Assembly: GCF_014174515.1 (NCBI RefSeq)
Contig: NZ_JACJUG010000024.1
Location: forward strand, 1-64,000
DNA length: 64,000 bases
Source of the DNA: Mitsuaria sp. WAJ17
Lineage (GTDB): Bacteria > Pseudomonadota > Gammaproteobacteria > Burkholderiales > Burkholderiaceae_C
Direction of reading: 5' to 3'
Made by a program: the position numbers and the translations under genes. The notes below the pieces were generated by a model. It did no database searches. It was not told the DNA's origin and saw only the letters and a program-made list of their open reading frames with translations. This document shows positions 24,603-32,293 of the stretch, in pieces. How positions within the stretch are numbered: position 1 is the first letter of the stretch; each line of letters begins with the position of its first letter.

Positions 24603-26672
24603 TCAGCGCTCGTTCTGCTTCGCCGCCGCTGCGGCCGCCGCCGCCTTGGCCGCCAGCTCCTCGCGCATGCGCTTGAGCTTCTCGCGCGGGTCTTCCTTGA
24701 TGCCGGACTCGTGCAGGCGCATCTCGGCAATGAAGCGGCTGGGGATGCCCATCACCATCTCGCGGGCCTTCTTGCGGCGGCGCAGGGTGCTCACGGCCAG
24801 CGTGGTGCGGGCGCGGGTGATGCCCACGTACATGAGGCGGCGCTCTTCCTCCAGACGCTGGGCGGTCATCTCCTCGTCGTCGGCCTTGAAGGGCAGCAGG
24901 CCCTCGTTGACGCCGGCCAGGAAGACGTGCGGCCACTCCAGGCCCTTGGAGGCGTGCAGGGTGGTCAGCACGACCTGGTCCTGCTCCTCGCCGCGCTCGG
25001 ACAGCGAGAGGATCACGCTGATGGTCTGCGCCACCTGCAGCACTGTTTGCTTGGGTTCCTCGAAGGTCGCGCCGCCGTCCTGAGCCAGTTGGCCGCCGCA
25101 GCGCTTGGCGACCCAATCGACGAAGTCCAGGACATTGCTCCAGCGCGCAGCGGCCGCCTTCTCGTTCTCGTCGTTGTCGTAGAGGTGCTGCTCGTAGCCG
25201 ATGTCCTTGAGCCACTCCAGCATCAGCGTCTTGGCGTCCTCGGCGCCCTCGGTGTGGCGGGCGCGGTACTCGAGGTCGTTGAGGTAGCGGCCGAACTCGT
25301 GCAGGGAGCCGATGGCCTTCTTGTTGAGCACGGTGGACAACGAGTCCGAGAACAGGGCCTCGTACATGCTGATCTTCCACTTGCCCGCGAACTGGCTCAG
25401 CGCGCCCAGCGTGGTGTGGCCGATGCCGCGCTTGGGCGTGGTGACGGCGCGCAGGAAGGCGGGATCGTCGTCCTGGTTGACCAGCAGGCGCAGCCAGGCG
25501 CAGAGGTCCTTGATCTCGCTCTTGTCGAAGAAGCTCTGGCCGCCGCTGACCTTGTAGGGGATCTCGGCGCGGCGCAGGGCCTGCTCGAAGATGCGGGCCT
25601 GGTGGTTGGCGCGGTAGAGGATGGCGAAGTCGGCGAACTTGACCTTGGCCCCCAGGCTGGCGCGGATGGCCTGGATGCGGGCCACGGCGCGCTCGGCCTC
25701 GTGCTCCTCGCCGTCGGCCTCGACCAGGGCGATGGGCTCGCCGTCGCCGTACTCGCTCCACAGCTTCTTCTGGAAGAGCTTGGGGTTGGTCTCGATGACG
25801 TTGTTGGCCGCACGCAGGATGGCGCCGGTGGAGCGGTAGTTCTGCTCCAGCGGGATGATCTTGAGATTGGGGTAATCGACCGGCAGGCGCTTGAGGTTCT
25901 CGATGGTGGCGCCGCGCCAGCCGTAGATGCTCTGGTCGTCGTCGCCCACGGCGGTGAACATGCCGCGCTCGCCCACAATTGCCTTGAGCAGCTCGTACTG
26001 CACAGAGTTGGTGTCCTGGTATTCGTCCACCAGCACGTAGCGCAGGGTGTCCTGCCACTTGCCGCGGGCCTCGGCGTCTTCGGTGAGCAGCTTCAGGGGC
26101 AGGCTGATGAGGTCGTCGAAGTCCACCGCCTGGTAGGCCGCCAGGCGCTCCTGATAGCGGCCCATCACGACGGCGGCCACGCGCTCCTGCTCGTCCTTGG
26201 CGGCCTTGAGCGCCATCTCGGCGTTCAGGCCCATGTTCTTCCAAAGCGAGATGGTCCACTGCCACTGCTTGGCCATGTTGGCGTCGGTGGTGCCGCCGGC
26301 GTCGCGCAGCACGCCCAGCACATCGTCGCTGTCCAGGATGGAGAACTGCTCCTTCAGGCCCACTCGCGTGCCCTCCTCGCGCAGCAGGCGCACGCCCAGG
26401 GAGTGGAAGGTGGAAATGGCCAGGTCCTTGGCCGCCCGCGCCCCCACCAGGCCCTTGGCCCGTTCGCGCATTTCCTGGGCGGCCTTGTTGGTGAAGGTGA
26501 TGGCGGCGATGTTCTTCGCCTGGTAGCCGGCCTGCAGCAGGCGGGCGATCTTGGTGGTGATCACGCGCGTCTTGCCCGAGCCCGCGCCGGCCACGACCAG
26601 GCAGGGCCCGTGCAGGTGGTGCACGGCTTCAAGCTGGGCGGGATTCAGGGTGGAGGTGGGATCGGCGGACAT
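24603..26672 (-). CDS. rep: ATP-dependent DNA helicase Rep (UvrD/PcrA superfamily 1A)
   Basis: A protein of 689 residues, collinear with enterobacterial Rep (673). Motifs: Q motif LNPAQLEAVHHLHGPCLV, Walker A GAGSGKT (29-35), Ia AAITFTNKAAQEM, Walker B LVDEYQDTNSVQY, III GDDDQSIYGWRGA, IV LEQNYRST, V LTTLHASKGLEW and VI EERRLMYVGITRAR. Rep is a 3'-5' helicase that clears proteins ahead of the replisome and assists restart. The start at 26672 (MSADPTST) is chosen over an upstream ATG because homologues begin at this point. The C-terminal tail (about 30 residues) is Ala/Lys/Glu rich. PriA, another restart factor, is 6 kb away on the same strand. Confidence 0.95.
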   Translation of the reverse strand: MSADPTSTLNPAQLEAVHHLHGPCLVVAGAGSGKTRVITTKIARLLQAGYQAKNIAAITFTNKAAQEMRERAKGLVGARAAKDLAISTFHSLGVRLLREEGTRVGLKEQFSILDSDDVLGVLRDAGGTTDANMAKQWQWTISLWKNMGLNAEMALKAAKDEQERVAAVVMGRYQERLAAYQAVDFDDLISLPLKLLTEDAEARGKWQDTLRYVLVDEYQDTNSVQYELLKAIVGERGMFTAVGDDDQSIYGWRGATIENLKRLPVDYPNLKIIPLEQNYRSTGAILRAANNVIETNPKLFQKKLWSEYGDGEPIALVEADGEEHEAERAVARIQAIRASLGAKVKFADFAILYRANHQARIFEQALRRAEIPYKVSGGQSFFDKSEIKDLCAWLRLLVNQDDDPAFLRAVTTPKRGIGHTTLGALSQFAGKWKISMYEALFSDSLSTVLNKKAIGSLHEFGRYLNDLEYRARHTEGAEDAKTLMLEWLKDIGYEQHLYDNDENEKAAAARWSNVLDFVDWVAKRCGGQLAQDGGATFEEPKQTVLQVAQTISVILSLSERGEEQDQVVLTTLHASKGLEWPHVFLAGVNEGLLPFKADDEEMTAQRLEEERRLMYVGITRARTTLAVSTLRRRKKAREMVMGIPSRFIAEMRLHESGIKEDPREKLKRMREELAAKAAAAAAAAKQNER

Positions 26673-26817
26673 GGCAGCAGGGGCAGATCCGGCGCCCAAG
26701 GCACCGGGCCGCGCATCATACAAGCCGCCCCTGACAGGCCTGCTGCCACCCGGGGCCAGGGCTGACAGCCGGCCCGCCCCTGCCTATCATCAAGCCACCT
26801 GAACGGGAAGGATGCTC

Positions 26818-27633
26818 ATGAAGAGCTGCTGGCGGGGGTGGGTGGCGGGCCTATGCGTCGCCTGGACGGCGTCCGCGGCCTCGGCACAGGAGGTCCTGGC
26901 GGTGGGCACCAGCTTCCCCCGCCTGTTCATGCCGGTGCCAGGCAATCCGCCGGAAGGCCTGGCGGTGGAGCTGCTGCAGGCCGTCGCCCAGTTGCGGGGC
27001 TGGCAGCTGCGCCTGGCGCACTACCCCTGGCCGCGAGCCCAGGCCATGGTCGAGCATGGCCAGGCGCAGATCCTCGTCGGCCCCTACCGCACGCCGGAGC
27101 GCGAGCAGCGCTTCATCTTCGCGCCCTCGGCCTTCTACGAGGACCGGCTGGTGTTCTACGGCGGCCCCGCACCGCGCCCGCACTGGCAAGGGGACTATCG
27201 CGCCCTGGCCGGCCTGGAGATCGCCCAGGTGGCCGGCTGGGCCTATGGCGAAGCCTTCGAGCAGGCCCGTCCCCTGCTGCGCCTGACCACGGTGCGTGAC
27301 GTGGAGACCGGCCTGCGCATGCTGCGCGCCGGCCGGGTCGCCCTGCTGGCCACCAATGAGCGCAACACCCAGCCGGTGCTGGCCAATCTGGGTCTGCTGC
27401 AGCAGCTGGGGCCGGTGGAAGGGCCGGCCATCGGCCAGCTTCGTGGGCACTTCGCGTGCTCCCGCCAGCCACCGGGACCCGCCCTTTGCGAGGCACTGGA
27501 GCAGACGCTGCAGCTGCTCAGGCGCAACGGCGACTGGCCCAGGCTCAACCAGAAATGGGGCGTGGGACTGCCCGATGTCGAGGGAGCCAGCAGCGCGCTG
27601 TGGCGCCTGCCGGCGCAGACCCATGGTCCTTGA
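26818..27633 (+). CDS. Periplasmic amino-acid-type solute-binding protein, orphan
   Basis: A protein of 271 residues: Sec signal (MKSCWRGWVAGLCVAWTASAASA|Q), then a type-3 solute-binding fold (SBP_bac_3): VLAVGTSFPRLF, GLAVELLQAVAQLRGW, YPWPRAQAMVEHGQAQILVGPYRTPER, FYEDRLVFYG and the second-lobe ETGLRMLRAGRVALLATNE. No permease or ATPase gene is adjacent, so it may feed a distant ABC transporter or act as a sensor. The second ATG (26818) is taken because GGAAGG is 5-6 bases before it and abuts the first ATG at 26812. Confidence 0.85.
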   Translation: MKSCWRGWVAGLCVAWTASAASAQEVLAVGTSFPRLFMPVPGNPPEGLAVELLQAVAQLRGWQLRLAHYPWPRAQAMVEHGQAQILVGPYRTPEREQRFIFAPSAFYEDRLVFYGGPAPRPHWQGDYRALAGLEIAQVAGWAYGEAFEQARPLLRLTTVRDVETGLRMLRAGRVALLATNERNTQPVLANLGLLQQLGPVEGPAIGQLRGHFACSRQPPGPALCEALEQTLQLLRRNGDWPRLNQKWGVGLPDVEGASSALWRLPAQTHGP

Positions 27634-27648
27634 CGTCCTGTCGCGGGC

Positions 27649-28701
27649 TCAGCCGCGCAGGTGGCTCATCGCCCACAGGGCCAGGCCCAGCACCCCAAGG
27701 GCGCCGACCACGATGCCCGGCAGCAGCCACCGGCGCCAGGCCCGTCGCGGCGGCGCTGCCTGCCTGCGGCTGGGCTTGATGCGCGGCATGGACAGCGTGG
27801 GCGTGGGCGGCAGCGGCGAGGGCACCTCGCCGGCCAGCCAGGCGCGGATGTCGTCCGCCAGGGCCTTGGCCGTGGTGTAGCGCTCCATCATGCTGGCCGC
27901 GGTGGACTTGCTGAGCATGGCGTCCAGGGCCTGGCGCTCGCCCAGGCTCAGGCTCACCCAGGCGGCCAGCGAATGCACGGGGGCGCCCAGGTGCCCGACG
28001 ATGAGGCTGTCACTGCCCGGCAGGCGGCCATTGACCAGCAGGCACATGAGCATGCCCACGGCATAGGCCTCGCTAGCCAGGTGCGGGGGCTGGCCGTCCA
28101 GCTGCTCAGGGGCCAGCAAGGGAATGGCAGCCGAGCTGTAGCCGAAGTCGCCCGGCCCCTCAGCGGCCAGCATGGGCGCCAGGCCCTGGCCCATCAGGCG
28201 CAGACGCTGCTCGGGCGAGAGCCACAGGGTGCCCGGGTCCAGCTCGCGCAGGACCTGGCCGTGCTCGTGCAGCACCTCCAGCAGATCGCAGAGGTCGCAG
28301 ACCAGCTCCAGGCGCTTGCGCAAGGGCAGCTCCGCGGCTGCGGGCAGCAGGGGCTGGCCGTCCATCCAGCGCAGCACCACATAGGGCAGGCCGTCTGCGG
28401 TGAGGCCGCTGTCCTGGGGCAGGGCGATATCGACATGGTGCAGGCTCTGCAGGCCGGGCTGCTCCTCGGCGAAGCGCAGCAGCACCAGGGCGGCGTCGGC
28501 GGCCTGCTCGTAGACCAGCACCGCCACCTGCTGCTCCGCAGCCAGCGAATGCTCACCCCGGTACCAATGCCCGGAGGCGCAGACCTGGATGTCCTCGACG
28601 ATGCGCCAGACGCCCAGGCGCTCGCCAACCGGCAGCACATGCAGGGGGGAATCGAGGTCGGGCGGCGCGGTGGCCGGCCCTTCGGGCAGCGGAGCGTTCA
28701 T
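27649..28701 (-). CDS. Protein-kinase-like protein lacking catalytic residues (pseudokinase), C-terminal membrane anchor
   Basis: A protein of 350 residues with the outline of a Ser/Thr protein kinase: a degenerate glycine loop, VAVLVYE where VAxK is expected (no Lys), PYVVLRWMDGQPL as hinge, an LELVCDLCDLLEVLHEHG helix, and LRELDPGTLWL aligned with HRDLKPxNxL (catalytic Asp to Glu, Asn to Thr). LRLMGQGLAP stands where DFG should be (no metal-binding Asp). LLAPEQLDGQ, EAYAVGMLMCLLVNGRLP and TAKALADDIRAWL follow. A basic, Pro/Arg-rich tail leads to one C-terminal membrane helix (LLPGIVVGALGVLGLALWAM). All three key catalytic positions are changed, so it probably binds or scaffolds rather than phosphorylates. 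The start is at 28701 (MNAPLPEG). Confidence 0.8.
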   Translation of the reverse strand: MNAPLPEGPATAPPDLDSPLHVLPVGERLGVWRIVEDIQVCASGHWYRGEHSLAAEQQVAVLVYEQAADAALVLLRFAEEQPGLQSLHHVDIALPQDSGLTADGLPYVVLRWMDGQPLLPAAAELPLRKRLELVCDLCDLLEVLHEHGQVLRELDPGTLWLSPEQRLRLMGQGLAPMLAAEGPGDFGYSSAAIPLLAPEQLDGQPPHLASEAYAVGMLMCLLVNGRLPGSDSLIVGHLGAPVHSLAAWVSLSLGERQALDAMLSKSTAASMMERYTTAKALADDIRAWLAGEVPSPLPPTPTLSMPRIKPSRRQAAPPRRAWRRWLLPGIVVGALGVLGLALWAMSHLRG

Positions 28702-28793
28702 ACGGATTGCAGGCGTAAATGTAAGCGCCAGCGCACAAAGAGGCCCCCCCCTTTTCAGCTGGATACAAGCCCGCATTGCGATACTCGCGCCTC

Positions 28794-29756
28794 ATGCAAG
28801 CCGTCATCCCCGTCACGGTGCCCTTCTTCGCCCTGGTGCTCTGCGGCTACCTGGCCGCACGCCAGGGTTTGCTGGCGGAAAGCGCCATCCCGGGGCTCAA
28901 CACCTTCGTGCTCTTCTTCGCCCTGCCCAGCATGCTGTTCCGCTTCGGCGCGAGCACGCCGCTGCTGGAGCTGCTGAGCCCGGCGGTGCTGGCGGTCTAC
29001 CTGACCTCGGCCCTGCTGATCGTGGGCGTGACCCTGTTCCTGACGCTGGACGACGTCACCCATCTCAAGGACGCCGCCTTCGGCGCCCTGGTCGCCGCCT
29101 TCCCCAACACCGGCTTCATGGGCGTGCCCCTGCTGGTGGCGCTGATGGGGCAGGCCGCGGCGGCGCCGGTGATCTGCACCATCCTGGCCGATCTCATCGT
29201 GACCAGCTCCCTGTGCATCGCCCTGGCGCGCGCACACGACGCCGGCGGCAGCCACTGGCGCGTGGCCCTGGGGCAGGCACTCAAGGGGGCGCTGTCCAAT
29301 CCCCTGCCCTGGGCGATCGCATTGGGCGCGCTGAGTTCGGTCAGCGGCTACACCCTGCCGCCGATGCTCATGACGGTGGTCCGGATGCTGGGGGACGCCG
29401 CCTCGCCCGTGGCGCTGTTCACGATAGGCGCGGTGCTCTGGCGCGCCGGCCAGCACGCCCACACGCGCACGCCGCCGGAGCGCTACCTGCCCGTGGCCCT
29501 CATCAAACTCTTCGGGCACCCGACCCTGGTGCTGCTGCTGGGCGCCACGGCCGTCCGGATGGGCCTTGACCTCAGCCCCTTTCAGCTGCATGTGCTGGTG
29601 CTGGCCGCGGCACTGCCCAGCGCCAGCAACGTCTCGCTACTGGCCGAGCGCTATGGAGCGGACAACGGCCGCATCGCCCGCATCATCATGGCCTCCACCG
29701 TGATCGCTTTCTTCAGCTTCAGCGGGCTGGCGAGCTGGCTGGTGCCGCAGCCGTGA
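28794..29756 (+). CDS. AEC-family (auxin efflux carrier-like) permease
   Basis: A protein of 320 residues with about ten hydrophobic helices. Family features: VTVPFFALVLCGYLAARQGLL, LNTFVLFFALPSMLFRFGAS, FPNTGFMGVPLLVALMG (conserved N-T-G-F-M-G-x-P) and the C-terminal half ALPSASNVSLLAERYG. Bacterial AEC members export or exchange organic acids such as malate or malonate; substrate cannot be told. The ATG at 28794 gives the usual N-terminus; a TTG 18 bases upstream is less likely. It ends 83 bases before the start of the S9 peptidase gene. Confidence 0.88.
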   Translation: MQAVIPVTVPFFALVLCGYLAARQGLLAESAIPGLNTFVLFFALPSMLFRFGASTPLLELLSPAVLAVYLTSALLIVGVTLFLTLDDVTHLKDAAFGALVAAFPNTGFMGVPLLVALMGQAAAAPVICTILADLIVTSSLCIALARAHDAGGSHWRVALGQALKGALSNPLPWAIALGALSSVSGYTLPPMLMTVVRMLGDAASPVALFTIGAVLWRAGQHAHTRTPPERYLPVALIKLFGHPTLVLLLGATAVRMGLDLSPFQLHVLVLAAALPSASNVSLLAERYGADNGRIARIIMASTVIAFFSFSGLASWLVPQP

Positions 29757-29839
29757 GCATCGACACGGCGGCCCCCGTCAGCCGCATGCGCTATCGTGCG
29801 CGGCATCCGATCCCGCGCCTGCCTCAGGGCCTCGCCGTC

Positions 29840-32275
29840 ATGCGCCTTCTCCATTCCGTCCTGCCGAGCCTGCTCCTGGCCAGCGCCCTGCTGCCCGGGG
29901 GCGTGATGGCCGTCGGCTACCAGCAGCCCTCGGCCGCCGTGCGCGAGCTGCTGGACACCGCGCCTCTGCCCCGCCTGCTGCCCTCGCCGGACCGCCAGCA
30001 ACTGGCCCTGGTGGAGACGCGCCGCTTCTCGACCATCGAGGACCTGCAGCGCCCCACCCTGCACCTGGCCGGCACCCGCTTCGACGCCGGCAGCGGCGTG
30101 GCGCCGGGCCTGGCCGCCATCCAGCGACTGCGCCTGCGCGCCCTGCTGCAGCCGGACGCGCCCGAGCGGGTGGTCGAGCTGCCGGCCGGCGGTTTGTGGC
30201 ACGACTTCGCCTGGGCACCGGACGGCCAGCGCTTCCTGATCGAGCGCCGCATGGAGCGCAGCAACGAGCTGTGGGTGGGCGACACCGCCAGCGGCGCCGT
30301 GCGCCCCATCCAGGGCCTGCGGCTCAACGAGGTGCTGGCCCAGGGCGAGAAGGCCTGGCTCAACCCGCGCGAACTGGTCGTGCTGAGCGTGCCCGACCAC
30401 CGCGGCCCGCCGCCCCGGCTGCCGCCCCAGCCTGTCAGCGAGGAAAGCCGCGGCCTGGCCTCGCCCGAACGCACGCATCCGGACCTGCTGCACGGCCCGC
30501 AGGACGAGGCCTTGTTCGAGCACCACGCCCGCTCGGTGCTGACCTGGGTAGACCTCGCCAGCGGCGCCAGCCGTGACCTTGGCCCGCCCCAGCTCTACAG
30601 CAGCGTCAGCAGCGTGGGCGAGGGCCAGTACCTGCTCACCGAACGCATCGGCCGCCCCTTCAGCTACCGCCTGCCGTGGGATGATTTCCCGACCACCGTT
30701 GAAGTGCGCCAGCGCGACGGCAAGCTGATCCGCGAGCTGGCGCGCATGCCCCTCAAGAGCGGCGTGACCATCGACGGCGTGCTGTCAGGGCCGCGCGTGT
30801 TCTATGCCTCACCCACCAAGGACGCCGCCGTCTACTGGATCGAGGCCCTGGATGGCGGCAATCCCGCCAACCGCGTGGCCTTTCGCGACCGCGTGATGCG
30901 CCTGGACCCGCCCTTTACCGGCGAGCCCCAGGAGGTGCAGCGCATGCCGCACCGCTTCTCGCGCCTGCAGTTCCTGGACGATGGCCAGAACGCCCTGCTC
31001 ACCGAGGTCGATCGCCAGCGCGCCTGGCAGCGCACCTACCTGCTGCCGCTCAAAGGCACGCAGAGCAAGCCCTTGTTCGAGTTCAGCCAGCGCGAGCGTT
31101 TCCGGCATCCCGGCAGCCCGCTGACGCGGCTATTGCCCAACGGCCACCTCGTGGTGCAGACCCTGGGCGGCGACCTGCTGCTGACCGGCCCCGGCGCCAG
31201 CCCCAAGGGCGACCGCCCCTTCCTGGACCGCTTCTCGCTGCGCGAGCTCAGCGCGCAGCGCCTGTTCCAGTCGCCCGAGGGCAGCTACGAGACGCCACTG
31301 GCCGTGATCGAGGGTGGCAAGCTGCTGTTGAGCCGCGAGAACGCCAGCGAGCCGCCCAACCTGGCCCTGCGCGAGCTGAGCTCCGGCAACAGCCTGCAGC
31401 CCCTGACACGGCTGAAGGACAACACGCCGCAGCTACGCAGGATCCGGCGCGAGTTCGTCAGCTTCAAGCGCTCGGACGGCGTGGACATGTCCTTCTGGAT
31501 GTACCTGCCGCCCGACTACAAGGAGGGCGAGCGCCGCCCCACCCTGGTCTGGGCCTATCCGATGGAGTACAGCGATGCGTCCATTGCCAGCCAGGTCAGC
31601 GGCGCCAGCAACCGCTTCCTGAGCTTCAACGGCATCAGTCCCCTGGCCATGCTGCTGGACGGCTTCGTGGTGCTCTACGACGCCCACATGCCCATCGTGG
31701 GCGACCTCAAGACGGTCAATGACGGCTTCATCGAGCAGATCTCCATGAACGCCCGCGCCATCATCGACAAGGCCGAGGACCTGGGCGTGTCCGACCCGAA
31801 ACGCATGGCCGTGGGCGGCCACAGCTACGGCGCCTTCATGGCCGTCAACCTGCTGGCGCACACCGACCTCTTCAGGGCCGGCATCGCACGCAGCGGGGCC
31901 TACAACCGCACGCTGACGCCCTTCGGCTTCCAGAGCGAGCGCCGCTCCATCTGGGACGCCAAGGAGGTCTACCTGAATCTCTCGCCCCTGCTCTACGCAC
32001 CGCAGATCAAGGAGCCGCTGCTGCTGCTGCACGGCGAGCAGGACGGCAACGCGGGCACACCGCCGCTGCAAAGCGAGCGCCTGTACCACGCACTCTCCGG
32101 CCTGGGCGGCACGGTGCGGCTGACCTTGCTGCCGCTGGAGTCCCATGGCTACGGCGCGCGTGAGTCCGCCGGCCATGTGCAGTGGGAGATGAGCCGCTGG
32201 CTCAAGACCTGGCTGGGCGACCCGCGGGACAACGGCAGAGAGCCACGCGAAGGCAAGGCCTCGGCGCAGCGCTGA
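29840..32275 (+). CDS. Exported prolyl-oligopeptidase-family (S9) serine peptidase, glutamyl-endopeptidase-like
   Basis: A protein of 811 residues with signal peptide MRLLHSVLPSLLLASALLPGGVMA. An N-terminal beta-propeller (about 25-540) contains LPSPDRQQLALVE and FAWAPDGQRFLIERR; the segment KDAAVYWIEALDGGNPAN resembles the S9D glutamyl peptidases. The C-terminal hydrolase has nucleophile Ser near 661 (GGHSYGAFMAVN), Asp near 734 (HGEQDGNAG) and His near 768 (ESHGYGA). The expected role is degradation of peptides in the periplasm. A GTG at 29753 overlapping the previous stop is an alternative start, but it would bury the signal peptide. The gene is convergent with priA (18-base gap). Confidence 0.92.
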   Translation: MRLLHSVLPSLLLASALLPGGVMAVGYQQPSAAVRELLDTAPLPRLLPSPDRQQLALVETRRFSTIEDLQRPTLHLAGTRFDAGSGVAPGLAAIQRLRLRALLQPDAPERVVELPAGGLWHDFAWAPDGQRFLIERRMERSNELWVGDTASGAVRPIQGLRLNEVLAQGEKAWLNPRELVVLSVPDHRGPPPRLPPQPVSEESRGLASPERTHPDLLHGPQDEALFEHHARSVLTWVDLASGASRDLGPPQLYSSVSSVGEGQYLLTERIGRPFSYRLPWDDFPTTVEVRQRDGKLIRELARMPLKSGVTIDGVLSGPRVFYASPTKDAAVYWIEALDGGNPANRVAFRDRVMRLDPPFTGEPQEVQRMPHRFSRLQFLDDGQNALLTEVDRQRAWQRTYLLPLKGTQSKPLFEFSQRERFRHPGSPLTRLLPNGHLVVQTLGGDLLLTGPGASPKGDRPFLDRFSLRELSAQRLFQSPEGSYETPLAVIEGGKLLLSRENASEPPNLALRELSSGNSLQPLTRLKDNTPQLRRIRREFVSFKRSDGVDMSFWMYLPPDYKEGERRPTLVWAYPMEYSDASIASQVSGASNRFLSFNGISPLAMLLDGFVVLYDAHMPIVGDLKTVNDGFIEQISMNARAIIDKAEDLGVSDPKRMAVGGHSYGAFMAVNLLAHTDLFRAGIARSGAYNRTLTPFGFQSERRSIWDAKEVYLNLSPLLYAPQIKEPLLLLHGEQDGNAGTPPLQSERLYHALSGLGGTVRLTLLPLESHGYGARESAGHVQWEMSRWLKTWLGDPRDNGREPREGKASAQR

Positions 32276-32293
32276 AGCGCCCGCGAGCGACGC

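Noticed and set aside
32205-32221. Another copy of the dispersed motif (CAAGACCTGG in the S9 gene)
   Set aside because: Only ten bases match, which chance and coding explain.
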